From Methylomagnum ishizawai (GTDB lineage: Bacteria; Pseudomonadota; Gammaproteobacteria; Methylococcales; Methylococcaceae), in assembly GCF_019670005.1 (NCBI RefSeq), contig NZ_AP019783.1:2692150-2756149 (forward strand): DNA of 64,000 bases, written 5' to 3'. Positions 30,111 through 38,599 of this stretch are shown here, one piece after another. The stretch's first letter is position 1. Every line of letters starts with the position of its first letter. The position numbers were made by a program, and so were the translations under genes. Under the pieces are notes generated by a model, which saw nothing but the letters and a program-made list of their open reading frames with translations, was not told the origin of the DNA and searched no databases.

Positions 30111-30991
30111 AAGAAACCACCTTCACCTTCGACTGCCAAGGTTCGCCCTTGGTCGGCATCTGCCACCACCCGGACCGGCCCGCCCGCCGTGGCGTGCTGA
30201 TGGTGCTGGCGGGCGGTCCCCAGTACCGCGTCGGCGGCCACCGCCAGCTCACGCTCTGGGCGCGGCGCCTCGCCGCCGAAGGCTATCCCGTGTTCCGCTT
30301 CGATTATCGCGGCACGGGCGACAGCCACGGCGAATTCCGCGGCTACAAATGGATAGACGAAGACATCCGCGCCGCCATCGACCGTTTCTGCGAGGAAACG
30401 CCGGGACTCACCGAAATCGTCCTGTGGGGCGAATGCAACGCGGCGACGGCCATCGTGTTCTACGCCTACCGCGACCCGCGGGTACGCGGGATGGTGCTGC
30501 TCAATCCCTGGACCCGCACCGCCGAGGGCCAAGCCCGGACCCTCATGCGGCACTATTACCTCGACCGCCTCAAGAACCCGGATTTCTGGAAGAAGGTGTT
30601 CTCCTTCCAATTCGACCCGGTCGCTTCGCTACGGTCCTTGGTCCGGCTCGCCCGGCTCGCCCGGCAAGCGGGCCCGGCATCCCCTGGCGCGGCCCAGGCG
30701 GGCACCGGGACCGAAGCCCCGTTGTCCCGCGACCTGCCCCTACCGGAAGCCTTCCTGGCGGGCTTCTCGCGCTTCCAAGGCGGTCCCGTCATGCTAGTGA
30801 TGAGCGGCAGGGACCTCATCGCCCGCGAATTCGACGAAGCCATCCAGGCCGATCCCCAGCGCTGGGAGCCCGAACTCCGCGCCAAACGCTGCTGCCGCCA
30901 CGACACCCTCGATGGCGACCACACCTTCTCCTCCGAAGCCCAGCGCGCCCAAGTGGCCGATTGGGCCATCGCCTGGCTGGCGTCCTGGTGA
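30107..30991 (+). CDS. Exosortase A system-associated hydrolase 1
   Basis: 294-residue alpha/beta hydrolase: GVLMVLAGGPQYRVGGHRQLTLWARRLAAEGYPVFRFDYRGTGDSHGE is the family hallmark, and the elbow LWGECNAATAIVFY replaces the usual serine with Cys in G-E-C-N-A. A C-terminal HDTLDGDHTFSS offers the catalytic histidine. It probably acts on a thioester in the same pathway as the ACPs. The ATG at 30107 overlaps the upstream stop (ATGA); an in-frame ATG at 30095 is possible but leaves a longer overlap. Confidence 0.88.
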   Translation: MKETTFTFDCQGSPLVGICHHPDRPARRGVLMVLAGGPQYRVGGHRQLTLWARRLAAEGYPVFRFDYRGTGDSHGEFRGYKWIDEDIRAAIDRFCEETPGLTEIVLWGECNAATAIVFYAYRDPRVRGMVLLNPWTRTAEGQARTLMRHYYLDRLKNPDFWKKVFSFQFDPVASLRSLVRLARLARQAGPASPGAAQAGTGTEAPLSRDLPLPEAFLAGFSRFQGGPVMLVMSGRDLIAREFDEAIQADPQRWEPELRAKRCCRHDTLDGDHTFSSEAQRAQVADWAIAWLASW

Positions 30992-30996
30992 AGCCC

Positions 30997-31839
30997 ATGC
31001 CCCCCGTCATCGAACCCATCACCACGGACAGCCTGCCGGGATTCTCGGCCTTCCTGCATGAAAACCTGAATCCCGCCTTCCGGGCCGATCAATGGGAAGC
31101 CTTTTTCCGCGGGCAATGGACCCCGGAACCGCCCAATTACGGTTTCCTGCTGCGCGACGGGGACCGGATCGTCGGCGGCATCGGCGCGCTCTACGCCGAC
31201 CGCGTGATCCGGGGCCGGCCCGAACGTTTCTGCAACATCACCAGTTGGTGCGTGCTGGACGCCCACCGCAAGCAGAGCATGAAGCTGGCGATGGCGGTGG
31301 TTGCGCAACCGGGTTTCCATTTCACCGATTTCTCGCCGACCCAGGTGGTCGCCGGGACGCTGCGCTTCCTCAAGTTCAAGCCGCTGGACGACCGGCAGGC
31401 GGTGGTTTTCAATGTACCGGGATTTTGCGGCGGGAAAGTGCTGGACCGGGAGGATGAGCTTAAGGCCAAGCTCGGCCCGGAAGACGGGGCGGCCTACCGC
31501 GACCACGCCGGCTTCCCCTGGCTCAAACATCTCGCGCTTGGGGACGCGGACGCATGGTGCCACGTGGTCTATAAACGGACCCGCTTCAAGGGGCTGCCCG
31601 CCGCCAAGATCATCCACCTCAGCGATCCCGGCGTATTCGAGCGCAACCTGGGTAAGCTCCGGTCCTATTTCCTGCGCCATGGCCTGGCGACGACGCATGT
31701 GGAATGCCGCCATTTGAGCGGTCGGCCCTGGCCGGGCAAATTGCGCTCGGGGTTCATTCCCAAGCTCTACCTCAGCTCGACCCTGGCGGATACCGATATC
31801 GATTATCTATATTCCGAATCCGTGGCGCTGGATTTATAA
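30997..31839 (+). CDS. GNAT-like acyltransferase in exosortase locus
   Basis: 280 residues resembling the acyl-CoA N-acyltransferase fold: FLLRDGDRIVGGIGALYADRVIRGRPERFCNITSWCVLDAHRKQSMKLAMAVVA corresponds to the beta4/alpha3 acyl-CoA site (NITSWCVLDAHRKQS). The remainder is less typical. Acyltransferases of this class accompany PEP-CTERM/exosortase systems, and with two ACPs upstream an ACP-dependent acyl transfer is plausible but unproved. An alternative GTG at 30988 overlaps the hydrolase stop (GTGA) and would add three residues. Confidence 0.6.
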   Translation: MPPVIEPITTDSLPGFSAFLHENLNPAFRADQWEAFFRGQWTPEPPNYGFLLRDGDRIVGGIGALYADRVIRGRPERFCNITSWCVLDAHRKQSMKLAMAVVAQPGFHFTDFSPTQVVAGTLRFLKFKPLDDRQAVVFNVPGFCGGKVLDREDELKAKLGPEDGAAYRDHAGFPWLKHLALGDADAWCHVVYKRTRFKGLPAAKIIHLSDPGVFERNLGKLRSYFLRHGLATTHVECRHLSGRPWPGKLRSGFIPKLYLSSTLADTDIDYLYSESVALDL

Positions 31840-31907
31840 CAATGGCCGTCGAAAACCCCTTGCATTACCCCCGCGCGGATTCCGCCCGCCGCCCACCGGA
31901 AAACGCC

Positions 31908-32651
31908 ATGAAACCCCTGCTCCGTTTCTTTTACTTCGTATCCTCGGGTTTGGGTCTGATTTCAGCCCCGCCGATCCACGCGGCCATTCCCACCGAACAA
32001 GAAATCCGCAGGCTTCCCCTGGCGTGCAAATTCCAATCCAATACCAGCCATGGCCAACCCACTTTCGGCAGAACCTCGGAGCAAATGAATCAGGACCACA
32101 ATAAATGGCTGAAAATGCTTGGCCCCGGCTTCAATCATTACCACCATTTCTGTTGGGGGCAGACCACCGTAAATAGATATTTTAGCAGCTTTGGCACGCC
32201 TCCCACCGAGAGGAATTCGCTCTTAAAATATGCGATCGAGGATTACAACTACTCCATAGAAAGATCCCCTCCCGATTTTTCCCTCCTACCCGAAATACTG
32301 GTCGCCAGGGCCAAGGCTTACGTATTGCTCAAAGAAACCGTCAAGGCGATACCGGATTTGCAGCGGGCGATCAAACTCAATCCGAAATACGAAAAAGCCT
32401 ATGCCGACCTCGCGGAAATCTATGCGAAAGACGGACAGCCGGAAATAGCCAAGAAAATAATACAGACGGGCCTGCAACTATCGCCCAACTCCCCGATCCT
32501 GACCCGGCGCGCGGCCCGGCTGAACGCGGAGGCCAAAAGGGCCTCCGGCAGTGGAACCACACCCAAGCCGGATACCCAGCATACCGGGAGTGGAAGTCCC
32601 CCGGAAAACACCCAGAAAAACACTCCGGGCGGCCCGAAGGCCAACCCTTGA
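31908..32651 (+). CDS. Secreted TPR-repeat protein
   Basis: 247 residues from the ATG at 31908, which opens a signal peptide (MKPLLRFFYFVSSGLGLISA, cleavage near HAAIP). Residues about 105-200 contain tetratricopeptide-type helices: LPEILVARAKAYVLLKETVKAIPDLQRAIKLNPKYEKAYADLAEIYAKDGQPEIAKKIIQTGLQLSPN in outline (AYVLLKETVKAIPDLQRAI, PKYEKAYADLAEIYAKDG). A disordered Gly/Ser/Pro tail ends the protein. TPR proteins are common in exosortase/EPS clusters as export-complex scaffolds. An upstream ATG at 31842 would give a longer, unsupported N-terminus. Confidence 0.72.
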   Translation: MKPLLRFFYFVSSGLGLISAPPIHAAIPTEQEIRRLPLACKFQSNTSHGQPTFGRTSEQMNQDHNKWLKMLGPGFNHYHHFCWGQTTVNRYFSSFGTPPTERNSLLKYAIEDYNYSIERSPPDFSLLPEILVARAKAYVLLKETVKAIPDLQRAIKLNPKYEKAYADLAEIYAKDGQPEIAKKIIQTGLQLSPNSPILTRRAARLNAEAKRASGSGTTPKPDTQHTGSGSPPENTQKNTPGGPKANP

Positions 32652-32749
32652 AATGTGAGCAACGCGGTTTTCCAAAGGGTCCTCCAAGGGACCGCTCGAA
32701 TACCCCCGCCCATCAACCGCCAGCAAAGCCGAACAGGTCCACCCTCCCC

Positions 32750-33991
32750 ATGAAGCGCGTCTTGATGATCGCCTACCATTTCCCGCCGCTGGCGGGCAGC
32801 AGCGGTATCCAGAGAACCCTCAGGTTCGCCAAGTACCTGCCGGAATTCGGCTGGACACCGATGGTGCTGACCGCCCACCCCATCGCCTACGAGCAGACCT
32901 CCCCCGACCAACTCGGCGAGATTCCGGCGGGCACCACCGTCAGCCGCGCCCCGGCCCTGAATACCGCCCGGCACCTCTCGATCAAAGGACGCTATCCGCA
33001 ATGCCTGGCCCTGCCCGACCGCTGGGCGACCTGGTGGCTGGGCGCGATCCTGCCGGGACTCTGGATGATCCGCCAGCACCGCCCCGACCTGATCTGGTCC
33101 ACCTATCCCATCGCCACCGCGCACAAGATCGGCGGCACCTTGCACCGGCTGACGGGCCTGCCCTGGGTGGCGGACTTCCGCGACCCGATGGTGGAGGCCA
33201 ACTATCCCCGCGACCCCGTGGTGCGCGAAAGCTACCGCCGCATCGAGGCCTACGCCGTGAACCACGCGGCCCTGTCGGTCTGCACCTCGCCCGGCAACAT
33301 CCGCCTCTACTCCGAACGCTATCCCCACCGCGCCGACCGCCTGAACCTGATCGAGAATGGCTACGACGAGGAATGCTTCGAAGGACTGGCACCGGGCGGC
33401 GAACCCTTGAACCCCGGCAAGCTCACCCTGCTGCACAGCGGCATCGCCTACCCCTCGGAACGCAACCCCACCCATTTCTTCGCCGCCCTGCGCCGGCTAC
33501 GCGAAACCCATGCCCTGTCGCCCGAACGCTTCGTGGTGCGCTTCCGGGCCCCCGCGCACGAGGCACCACTTTTGGCGATAGCCGAGCAGCAAGGCGTGCG
33601 CGACTTCATCGAAATCGCCCCGCCCGTGCCCTACCGCGACGCCCTGGCCGAGATGATGCGGGCCGACTTGTTGCTCATCATGCAGGCCGGCAACTGCAAC
33701 GACCAGATTCCCGCCAAATTCTACGAATACCTGCGCGCCGGGAGGCCCATCCTGGGGCTGACCGACCCCAGGGGCGATACCGCCCGCGCCCTCGCCGCCG
33801 CCGGCGTGGAACTCGTGGCCCCGCTGGACGACACCGCCGCCATCGCCGCGCTGCTAGCCCGCATCACGGACACGGGGGCGACGCCTCCCTCGCCTTCCGC
33901 CACGACCATCCAAGCCGCCTCCCGCCGGAACCGCACCGCACGATTGGCCGAGCATTTCGACGCGCTTTATGCCCGCAAGGCCAGCGCATAA
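32750..33991 (+). CDS. Glycosyltransferase (GT-B fold) of the exopolysaccharide cluster
   Basis: 413-residue glycosyltransferase. KRVLMIAYHFPPLAGSSGIQRTLRFAKYLP is the classical N-terminus of the GT4-like EPS/O-antigen transferases; PWVADFRDPMVEANYP and LSVCTSPGNI lie in the acceptor domain; the donor domain has LTLLHSGIAYPSERNP, IEIAPPVPYRDALAEMMRADLLLIMQ and IPAKFYEYLRAGRPILGLTDPRGD, where the final Glu-containing loop binds the nucleotide sugar. Start at 32750 chosen over an upstream Pro-rich extension. Probably builds the exopolysaccharide that accompanies PEP-CTERM proteins. Confidence 0.86.
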   Translation: MKRVLMIAYHFPPLAGSSGIQRTLRFAKYLPEFGWTPMVLTAHPIAYEQTSPDQLGEIPAGTTVSRAPALNTARHLSIKGRYPQCLALPDRWATWWLGAILPGLWMIRQHRPDLIWSTYPIATAHKIGGTLHRLTGLPWVADFRDPMVEANYPRDPVVRESYRRIEAYAVNHAALSVCTSPGNIRLYSERYPHRADRLNLIENGYDEECFEGLAPGGEPLNPGKLTLLHSGIAYPSERNPTHFFAALRRLRETHALSPERFVVRFRAPAHEAPLLAIAEQQGVRDFIEIAPPVPYRDALAEMMRADLLLIMQAGNCNDQIPAKFYEYLRAGRPILGLTDPRGDTARALAAAGVELVAPLDDTAAIAALLARITDTGATPPSPSATTIQAASRRNRTARLAEHFDALYARKASA

Positions 33992-34034
33992 CCGCCGTCC
34001 CCGCCCAAGCATCCACCACGACCCCGCATCGCCT

Positions 34035-35243
34035 ATGAAAACCACCGCGACCCGACTCAAGCAAATCGCCGCCCGGATCAAAACCCGCTACCTGGACGAG
34101 CCCCGCCTGCCCGCGCCCGCCCAGCGGCAACTCCTGCTGGACCGGGCGGGCCTGTCCGACCTCGATCCCGGACCCGAGGCCGTGGCGGCGGCGGGCATCG
34201 CCTGGCTCAAGCGCTCGCAGGACCAATCCCTCCACCGCGACGGCGGCTCCGCGCGCGACTTCAGCCTGCTCAAGGGCTGGGCCAGTGCCTACCCGGAAAC
34301 CTCGGGCTACATCGTCCCCACGCTGATCGACTACGCCGACCGCACCCACGACCCCGCGCTCGCCGACCGCGCCCGGCGGATGCTGGACTGGCTGGTGTCC
34401 ATCCAATTCCCCGAAGGTGGCTTCCAAGGCGGCAAGATCGACGCCGACCCGCGCGTGCCGGTCACGTTCAACACCGGGCAAATCCTGATTGGGCTGGCGG
34501 CGGGGGTACGCAAATTCGGCGAGGCCTACCAAGAACCCATGCGCAAGGCCGCCGCCTGGCTCAGGGACAGCCAGGACGCCGACGGCTGCTGGCGCAAGCA
34601 TCCCACGCCGTTCGCCGCGCCCGGCGAAAAAGCCTACGAAACCCATGTATCCTGGGGCTTGTTCGAGGCGGCGCGGCTGGCCCCGGACCAAGGCTATGGC
34701 GAGGCCGGCCTCCGGCAAGTCCGCTGGGCGCTGACCCAACAGCGCGATAATGGCTGGTTCGCCAGCAATTGCCTGTCCTCCCCCGAACAACCGCTGACCC
34801 ACACCATCGGCTATGCGCTGCGCGGCGTCATCGAAGCCTACCGCTACTCGGGCGAGGCCGACCTGCTGGCGGCGGCGCGGAAGACGGCGGACGCGCTGCT
34901 GCGGACCCTGGCGGCCGACGGGCGCATCGCCGGGCAACTCGATTGCGATTGGAAGGGCACGGTGGATTGGGTGTGCCTGACCGGCAGCGTACAAATCGCG
35001 GCCTGCTGGTTCCTGCTGCACGCGATCACCGGGAACGCCGCCTACCTCGACGCCGCCCGCCGCGCCAACCGCTACGTCCGCCGCACGGTGCATATCAGCG
35101 GCGATCCCGATATCGTCGGTGGCGTCCGGGGCGCGTTCCCGGTCGATGGCGATTACGGGCGCTTCGAATATCTCAACTGGGCTGCCAAATTCTGCGTCGA
35201 CGCCCAATTGATGGAACTCGACTGCCCGGCCGCCGCCCCATAA
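34035..35243 (+). CDS. Alpha/alpha-toroid protein of exopolysaccharide cluster
   Basis: 402-residue protein with repeated helical hairpins bearing G-(G/C)-W/F motifs: GIAWLKRSQDQSLHRDGGSARDFSLLKGWASAYPETSGYI, MLDWLVSIQFPEGGFQGG, AAAWLRDSQDADGCWRK, RWALTQQRDNGWFASN and WKGTVDWVCLTGSVQIA as individual units. This is the (alpha/alpha)6-barrel pattern shared by squalene-cyclase-like proteins and polysaccharide-modifying enzymes such as VpsJ-type proteins. No signal peptide. Function probably in surface polysaccharide formation, inferred from position between a glycosyltransferase and an acetyltransferase-like gene. Confidence 0.65.
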   Translation: MKTTATRLKQIAARIKTRYLDEPRLPAPAQRQLLLDRAGLSDLDPGPEAVAAAGIAWLKRSQDQSLHRDGGSARDFSLLKGWASAYPETSGYIVPTLIDYADRTHDPALADRARRMLDWLVSIQFPEGGFQGGKIDADPRVPVTFNTGQILIGLAAGVRKFGEAYQEPMRKAAAWLRDSQDADGCWRKHPTPFAAPGEKAYETHVSWGLFEAARLAPDQGYGEAGLRQVRWALTQQRDNGWFASNCLSSPEQPLTHTIGYALRGVIEAYRYSGEADLLAAARKTADALLRTLAADGRIAGQLDCDWKGTVDWVCLTGSVQIAACWFLLHAITGNAAYLDAARRANRYVRRTVHISGDPDIVGGVRGAFPVDGDYGRFEYLNWAAKFCVDAQLMELDCPAAAP

Positions 35244-35355
35244 TCCGGAATTTGGATATTGGAAATCCTTGACTTGGCCGGCGGCGACTTCGATTTATCG
35301 CTGCCGCCAACAATAGGTGGGGGACACCGTCCGCCCCCCCATAGGCGACGCCCTT

Positions 35356-36309
35356 ATGGACTTCAACCAGCCCTGGAACCTACCCATGCGCCACCCCCTC
35401 TCGGTCTATGCCAGATCCATCCAGCGCGACGCCTGCCGCTTATCGGCGAAAATCCAACGCCGTCTGCGCAAGTTTACGCAGGAAAACGGCGATAATACCC
35501 CCAAGCCATCCCGTGCGGCCCGAGTTATCGTCGATAAAGCGGCCATCGCCACGGCCTTGACCGACCTGGGCTTGGGTTCCGGGGATACCGTCATGGTCCA
35601 TAGCGGGATCAGCAATCTCGGCAAAATAACCGGCGGGCCGCAGGCGGTATTCAATCTCATCGCCGAGCAAGTCGGCGGTGAAGGACATATGCTATATCCG
35701 GTATTTCCCTTCAATACCTTGATGTATGGATATCTAGCTTCGCATCCGGTATTCGACGCCGCCAATTCGCCCAGCAAAATGGGCTCGCTGAGCGAATATG
35801 CGCTCCGAACCCCAGGAGGGCAACGCAGCCTGCATCCTAGCCATTCGATATTGGCTTTCGGACCACGCGCCGGGTATTTCGTGGGGGAACACCACCTATG
35901 CCGAACCCCCTTCGCCGACCTATCCCCCTTCGCGCGGCTGGTGGAAGCGAAAGGCAAGATACTACTGATCGGGGTGGACTTGAATAGCACCACCAGCTTC
36001 CACCGTACCGAGGACCGGATGGGAAATGATTTTCCGGTGAAGGTCTATGCGGATGAGATATTCGAGGTTTCCTGCGTAGATACCCAAGGACAGGGATATA
36101 AAGTCATTACCCAGGCGCATGATCCATTCATTTCCAGGATTCGCGACTGCGAATTGGTAAGGAACGCATTTATACGGGCAGGAGTGATACGCGAGGCCAA
36201 GGTCGGCAGCGGTGTCCTGGCATTAATCGATGCCGCCTTAATGGATCAAACACTGGAAAACCTTTGGCGGCAGGAACGCTTCACCATATATGGCCGGATT
36301 TGGGGTTGA
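35356..36309 (+). CDS. AAC(3)-like N-acetyltransferase of polysaccharide cluster
   Basis: 317-residue protein of the aminoglycoside 3-N-acetyltransferase/YokD-like superfamily. Key stretches are LGLGSGDTVMVHSGISNLGKITGGPQAV, MLYPVFPFNTLMYGY, LHPSHSILAFGPRAGYF and GKILLIGVDLNSTTSFHRTEDR. Members in EPS clusters probably acetylate an amino sugar or a precursor; antibiotic resistance is not implied by the context. Codon use is somewhat AT-richer than neighbours in the 3' half. Starts at 35386 or a GTG at 35317 are alternatives. Confidence 0.75.
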   Translation: MDFNQPWNLPMRHPLSVYARSIQRDACRLSAKIQRRLRKFTQENGDNTPKPSRAARVIVDKAAIATALTDLGLGSGDTVMVHSGISNLGKITGGPQAVFNLIAEQVGGEGHMLYPVFPFNTLMYGYLASHPVFDAANSPSKMGSLSEYALRTPGGQRSLHPSHSILAFGPRAGYFVGEHHLCRTPFADLSPFARLVEAKGKILLIGVDLNSTTSFHRTEDRMGNDFPVKVYADEIFEVSCVDTQGQGYKVITQAHDPFISRIRDCELVRNAFIRAGVIREAKVGSGVLALIDAALMDQTLENLWRQERFTIYGRIWG

Positions 36310-36446
36310 ATTTCCGACATGGGAATAGGCATCGTATTCAACCCGCCAGGTCGCCATCCAACCAAGAGGCTCCGCCCAGAAACACCAGCCATCCGTAACT
36401 ATGGGCGATAGGATTCCCCTCGCCGGAGCCTTGTTTTTGGATTTAA

Positions 36447-36457
36447 GCGACATTGAT
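36447..36457. repeat. Target-site duplication, left copy
   Basis: GCGACATTGAT immediately outside the left inverted repeat; identical to 37875-37885 at the other end of the IS4-family element. Confidence 0.9.
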
Positions 36458-37874
36458 CAGCCCTTTCAAAGTGACTGCTTCTTCTTCCTAAGTAATTGAT
36501 ATGTCGAGACATGTGGCTGTTTCGGGTCGTAGGGCGGTTTGTCGATGGGCTTTTTCGGGCCGCGCGGATGCTTTTTGAGGGTACGCAACGGGATGTTCCG
36601 GGCGGTTTCGCGCAGCCACGCGGCGAATTCCGCCGGGGTTTGTTCGGAGACGAACAGCCAGTCGCCGACCCCGCTGAGTTGGATGAGCGCGAGGAAAGTG
36701 GCGGCGATCTCGTGGGAGAGATAATACCCGGAGATATCCTTGGACACGGGTTTTCCATGGGCGCAGTCCAGCGCCGAGATCATGACCGAGAAGAGGTTAT
36801 AGGCGACCAGGGCCAGGGCGAATCCGAACAGGGCGGCCTTGGGATAGGCCAGGGTTTCGATCTCGGACTTGAAATGTTTTTCGACGTGTTGGAACGCGGT
36901 TTCCAGGGTCCAGCGCCTGCGGTAGAGGTCGGCGACGGTGGCGGCGGGTATGTCCGCCGGGAGGTCGGTCAGGATATCGACGAAGGCATCGCCGTCGCGG
37001 GTGGGTTGTTCGAGTTCGACGCGGACGAGGCGATAGGGCCGCCCGGCCACGCCGACCCGCTTTTCCAAAAGCCGCCCGCCGCCCTGTTCCCCGGCCTGGG
37101 AAAACAGGGTTTCCTCGGTCAGCGGCAGGTTCAGGTGCAAGCGCATCAAGGCGTGGGCGTTCCGGCCCTGGAGCCGGTCGAGGAATCCCACGGTGCAGAA
37201 GTTGCGGTCGGCGATCCACAGTTCGCCGGCCTTGGGGATACCGGCCACGGCGTCGAGCAGGCGGCGCTCCTGGGCATGTCCGTCCTCGCAAGGGAACACG
37301 TCCCGCATCAGGCGGCGCTCCGGGTCGAACACCACCAGCGACTTGCCCGGCAACGCGGCACCGCCGACCTCGCGGTGGACGGCGAGGCGTTTCTCGCTCG
37401 CCGCCAGACAGTTGCCGTCGAGGAGGCGGACCGGATAACCCGGCAACCAGGGTTCGGGGGTGAAACCCAGGGCATCGAGAATATCCGACAGGTCTTCCGA
37501 GGTATCGCGCAGCAGGGCTTGGGACACGGATAATTCAACGCCCTTGAGTTTCTCGTAGAGCGCGGATACCGTTACCCCCAGGGGTTCCGGGTGTTTCTGG
37601 TAGGCCGCGTTGATCGAGGGATGGACCTTGAGGACCACGCTCAGCATGAGGTCGCACACCGTCGAAAATAGGATTTCCCGCGTGTATTGCTCCTTCGCGT
37701 TCTCCAGGAAAATCCTGTCCAGCCTCTCCGCCGCAAAGCAGCGTTCCAGTAGGCCGTGCAGCAGGCAGGACAGGGGCATTTTCTGGCGGAATAGCTCTAG
37801 CATTGATCTCGACTATTGGTGTTGGTATGTTGAGCGCCGATAATACTATCGGTTATTTCAGTTTGAAAGGGCTG
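36458..37874 (-). mobile_element. Intact IS4-family insertion sequence with 11-bp target duplication
   Basis: 1,417-bp element with perfect 13-bp terminal inverted repeats (CAGCCCTTTCAAA at 36458-36470 and its complement at 37862-37874). The identical 11-mer GCGACATTGAT flanks it on both sides (36447-36457 and 37875-37885), which is the target-site duplication expected of IS4-family transposition. It contains one transposase gene. It lies between the AAC(3)-like and the methyltransferase genes without breaking either. Confidence 0.93.
36466..37803 (-). CDS. IS4-family transposase
   Basis: 445-residue DDE transposase that cuts and pastes its own element. The first acidic residue lies in GYPVRLLDGNCLAASEKR, the second in GELWIADRNFCTVGFLDRL, and the third in the YREK-type block DLYRRRWTLETAFQHVEKHFKSEI. 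The stop codon is inside the left inverted repeat, as usual for compact IS elements. The frame is intact, so the element may be active. Confidence 0.92.
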   Translation of the reverse strand: MLELFRQKMPLSCLLHGLLERCFAAERLDRIFLENAKEQYTREILFSTVCDLMLSVVLKVHPSINAAYQKHPEPLGVTVSALYEKLKGVELSVSQALLRDTSEDLSDILDALGFTPEPWLPGYPVRLLDGNCLAASEKRLAVHREVGGAALPGKSLVVFDPERRLMRDVFPCEDGHAQERRLLDAVAGIPKAGELWIADRNFCTVGFLDRLQGRNAHALMRLHLNLPLTEETLFSQAGEQGGGRLLEKRVGVAGRPYRLVRVELEQPTRDGDAFVDILTDLPADIPAATVADLYRRRWTLETAFQHVEKHFKSEIETLAYPKAALFGFALALVAYNLFSVMISALDCAHGKPVSKDISGYYLSHEIAATFLALIQLSGVGDWLFVSEQTPAEFAAWLRETARNIPLRTLKKHPRGPKKPIDKPPYDPKQPHVSTYQLLRKKKQSL

Positions 37875-37885
37875 GCGACATTGAT
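37875..37885. repeat. Target-site duplication, right copy
   Basis: GCGACATTGAT immediately outside the right inverted repeat; identical to 36447-36457. Confidence 0.9.
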
Positions 37886-37937
37886 TTAATCAACCATCCC
37901 AGCGCGTTTTTCAATTTCATCCTGGCAGGCTAATTCG

Positions 37938-38588
37938 ATGAACCCGATACCTTGGCGCATCAGGGCCGCGATCTCGCGGCATTTCCCGCTGGTATACCAC
38001 TTGGCCGCGAACCTCTTCGGAAGGCACCAATCACCCGGTTATTGGGACGCCCGCCTCGCGGAAACCTGGCATCTTAGGACCTGGCCGACCAAAAACGCGC
38101 TGATCGCACGGTATACCCCCCTGGATGCGGCCATCCTCGATATCGCCTGCGGCAACGGCAGTATACTCCGCGACCTCAAAGCACGCGGCTATGGCGATCT
38201 CTCAGGCATTGAGATTTCCGAGTACGCCGTCGGTCGTCTACGGGAAGAAGGCTTCACAATGTACCCAGGAAAAGTACCTTATTTGCCGGTGCCCGATGCG
38301 GGCTTCGACGCGATCATCGCTTCCCAGATACTCGAGCATGTTATCCGCCGGGATGTTTTCGCCAACGAAATCAAACGCGCCTTGAAGCCGGGTGGACAAG
38401 CCTTTTTCTTTGTCCCAGACGATTGCCTCGGCCCCATCGACGAGCCGGAACATGTCGTCCAGTTCAACGCCCGCACTTTCGAGGCATTCCTCGTCCGGCA
38501 CTTCGAGGTGATCTCGATAGAACGCATCAAAGACGAGAATTTCAGCATGCCGATATTATTTGGCCGGGTCCGCCCAAGAAACACCTAG
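37938..38588 (+). CDS. Class I SAM-dependent methyltransferase
   Basis: 216-residue methyltransferase. The SAM-binding motif I is AAILDIACGNGSILRDLKARGYGDLSGIEISEYAVG; YLPVPDAGFDAIIASQILEHV is the motif around strand 4, and LKPGGQAFFFVPDDCLG the post-motif. Likely methylates a sugar or lipid-linked glycan given the flippase directly downstream (11 bases). Separated from the rest of the exopolysaccharide run only by the inserted IS element. Confidence 0.85.
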   Translation: MNPIPWRIRAAISRHFPLVYHLAANLFGRHQSPGYWDARLAETWHLRTWPTKNALIARYTPLDAAILDIACGNGSILRDLKARGYGDLSGIEISEYAVGRLREEGFTMYPGKVPYLPVPDAGFDAIIASQILEHVIRRDVFANEIKRALKPGGQAFFFVPDDCLGPIDEPEHVVQFNARTFEAFLVRHFEVISIERIKDENFSMPILFGRVRPRNT

Positions 38589-38599
38589 AAACCCCACCC

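Noticed and set aside
35356-36309. Aminoglycoside resistance gene
   Set aside because: Only superfamily resemblance to AAC(3); lies within an exopolysaccharide cluster.
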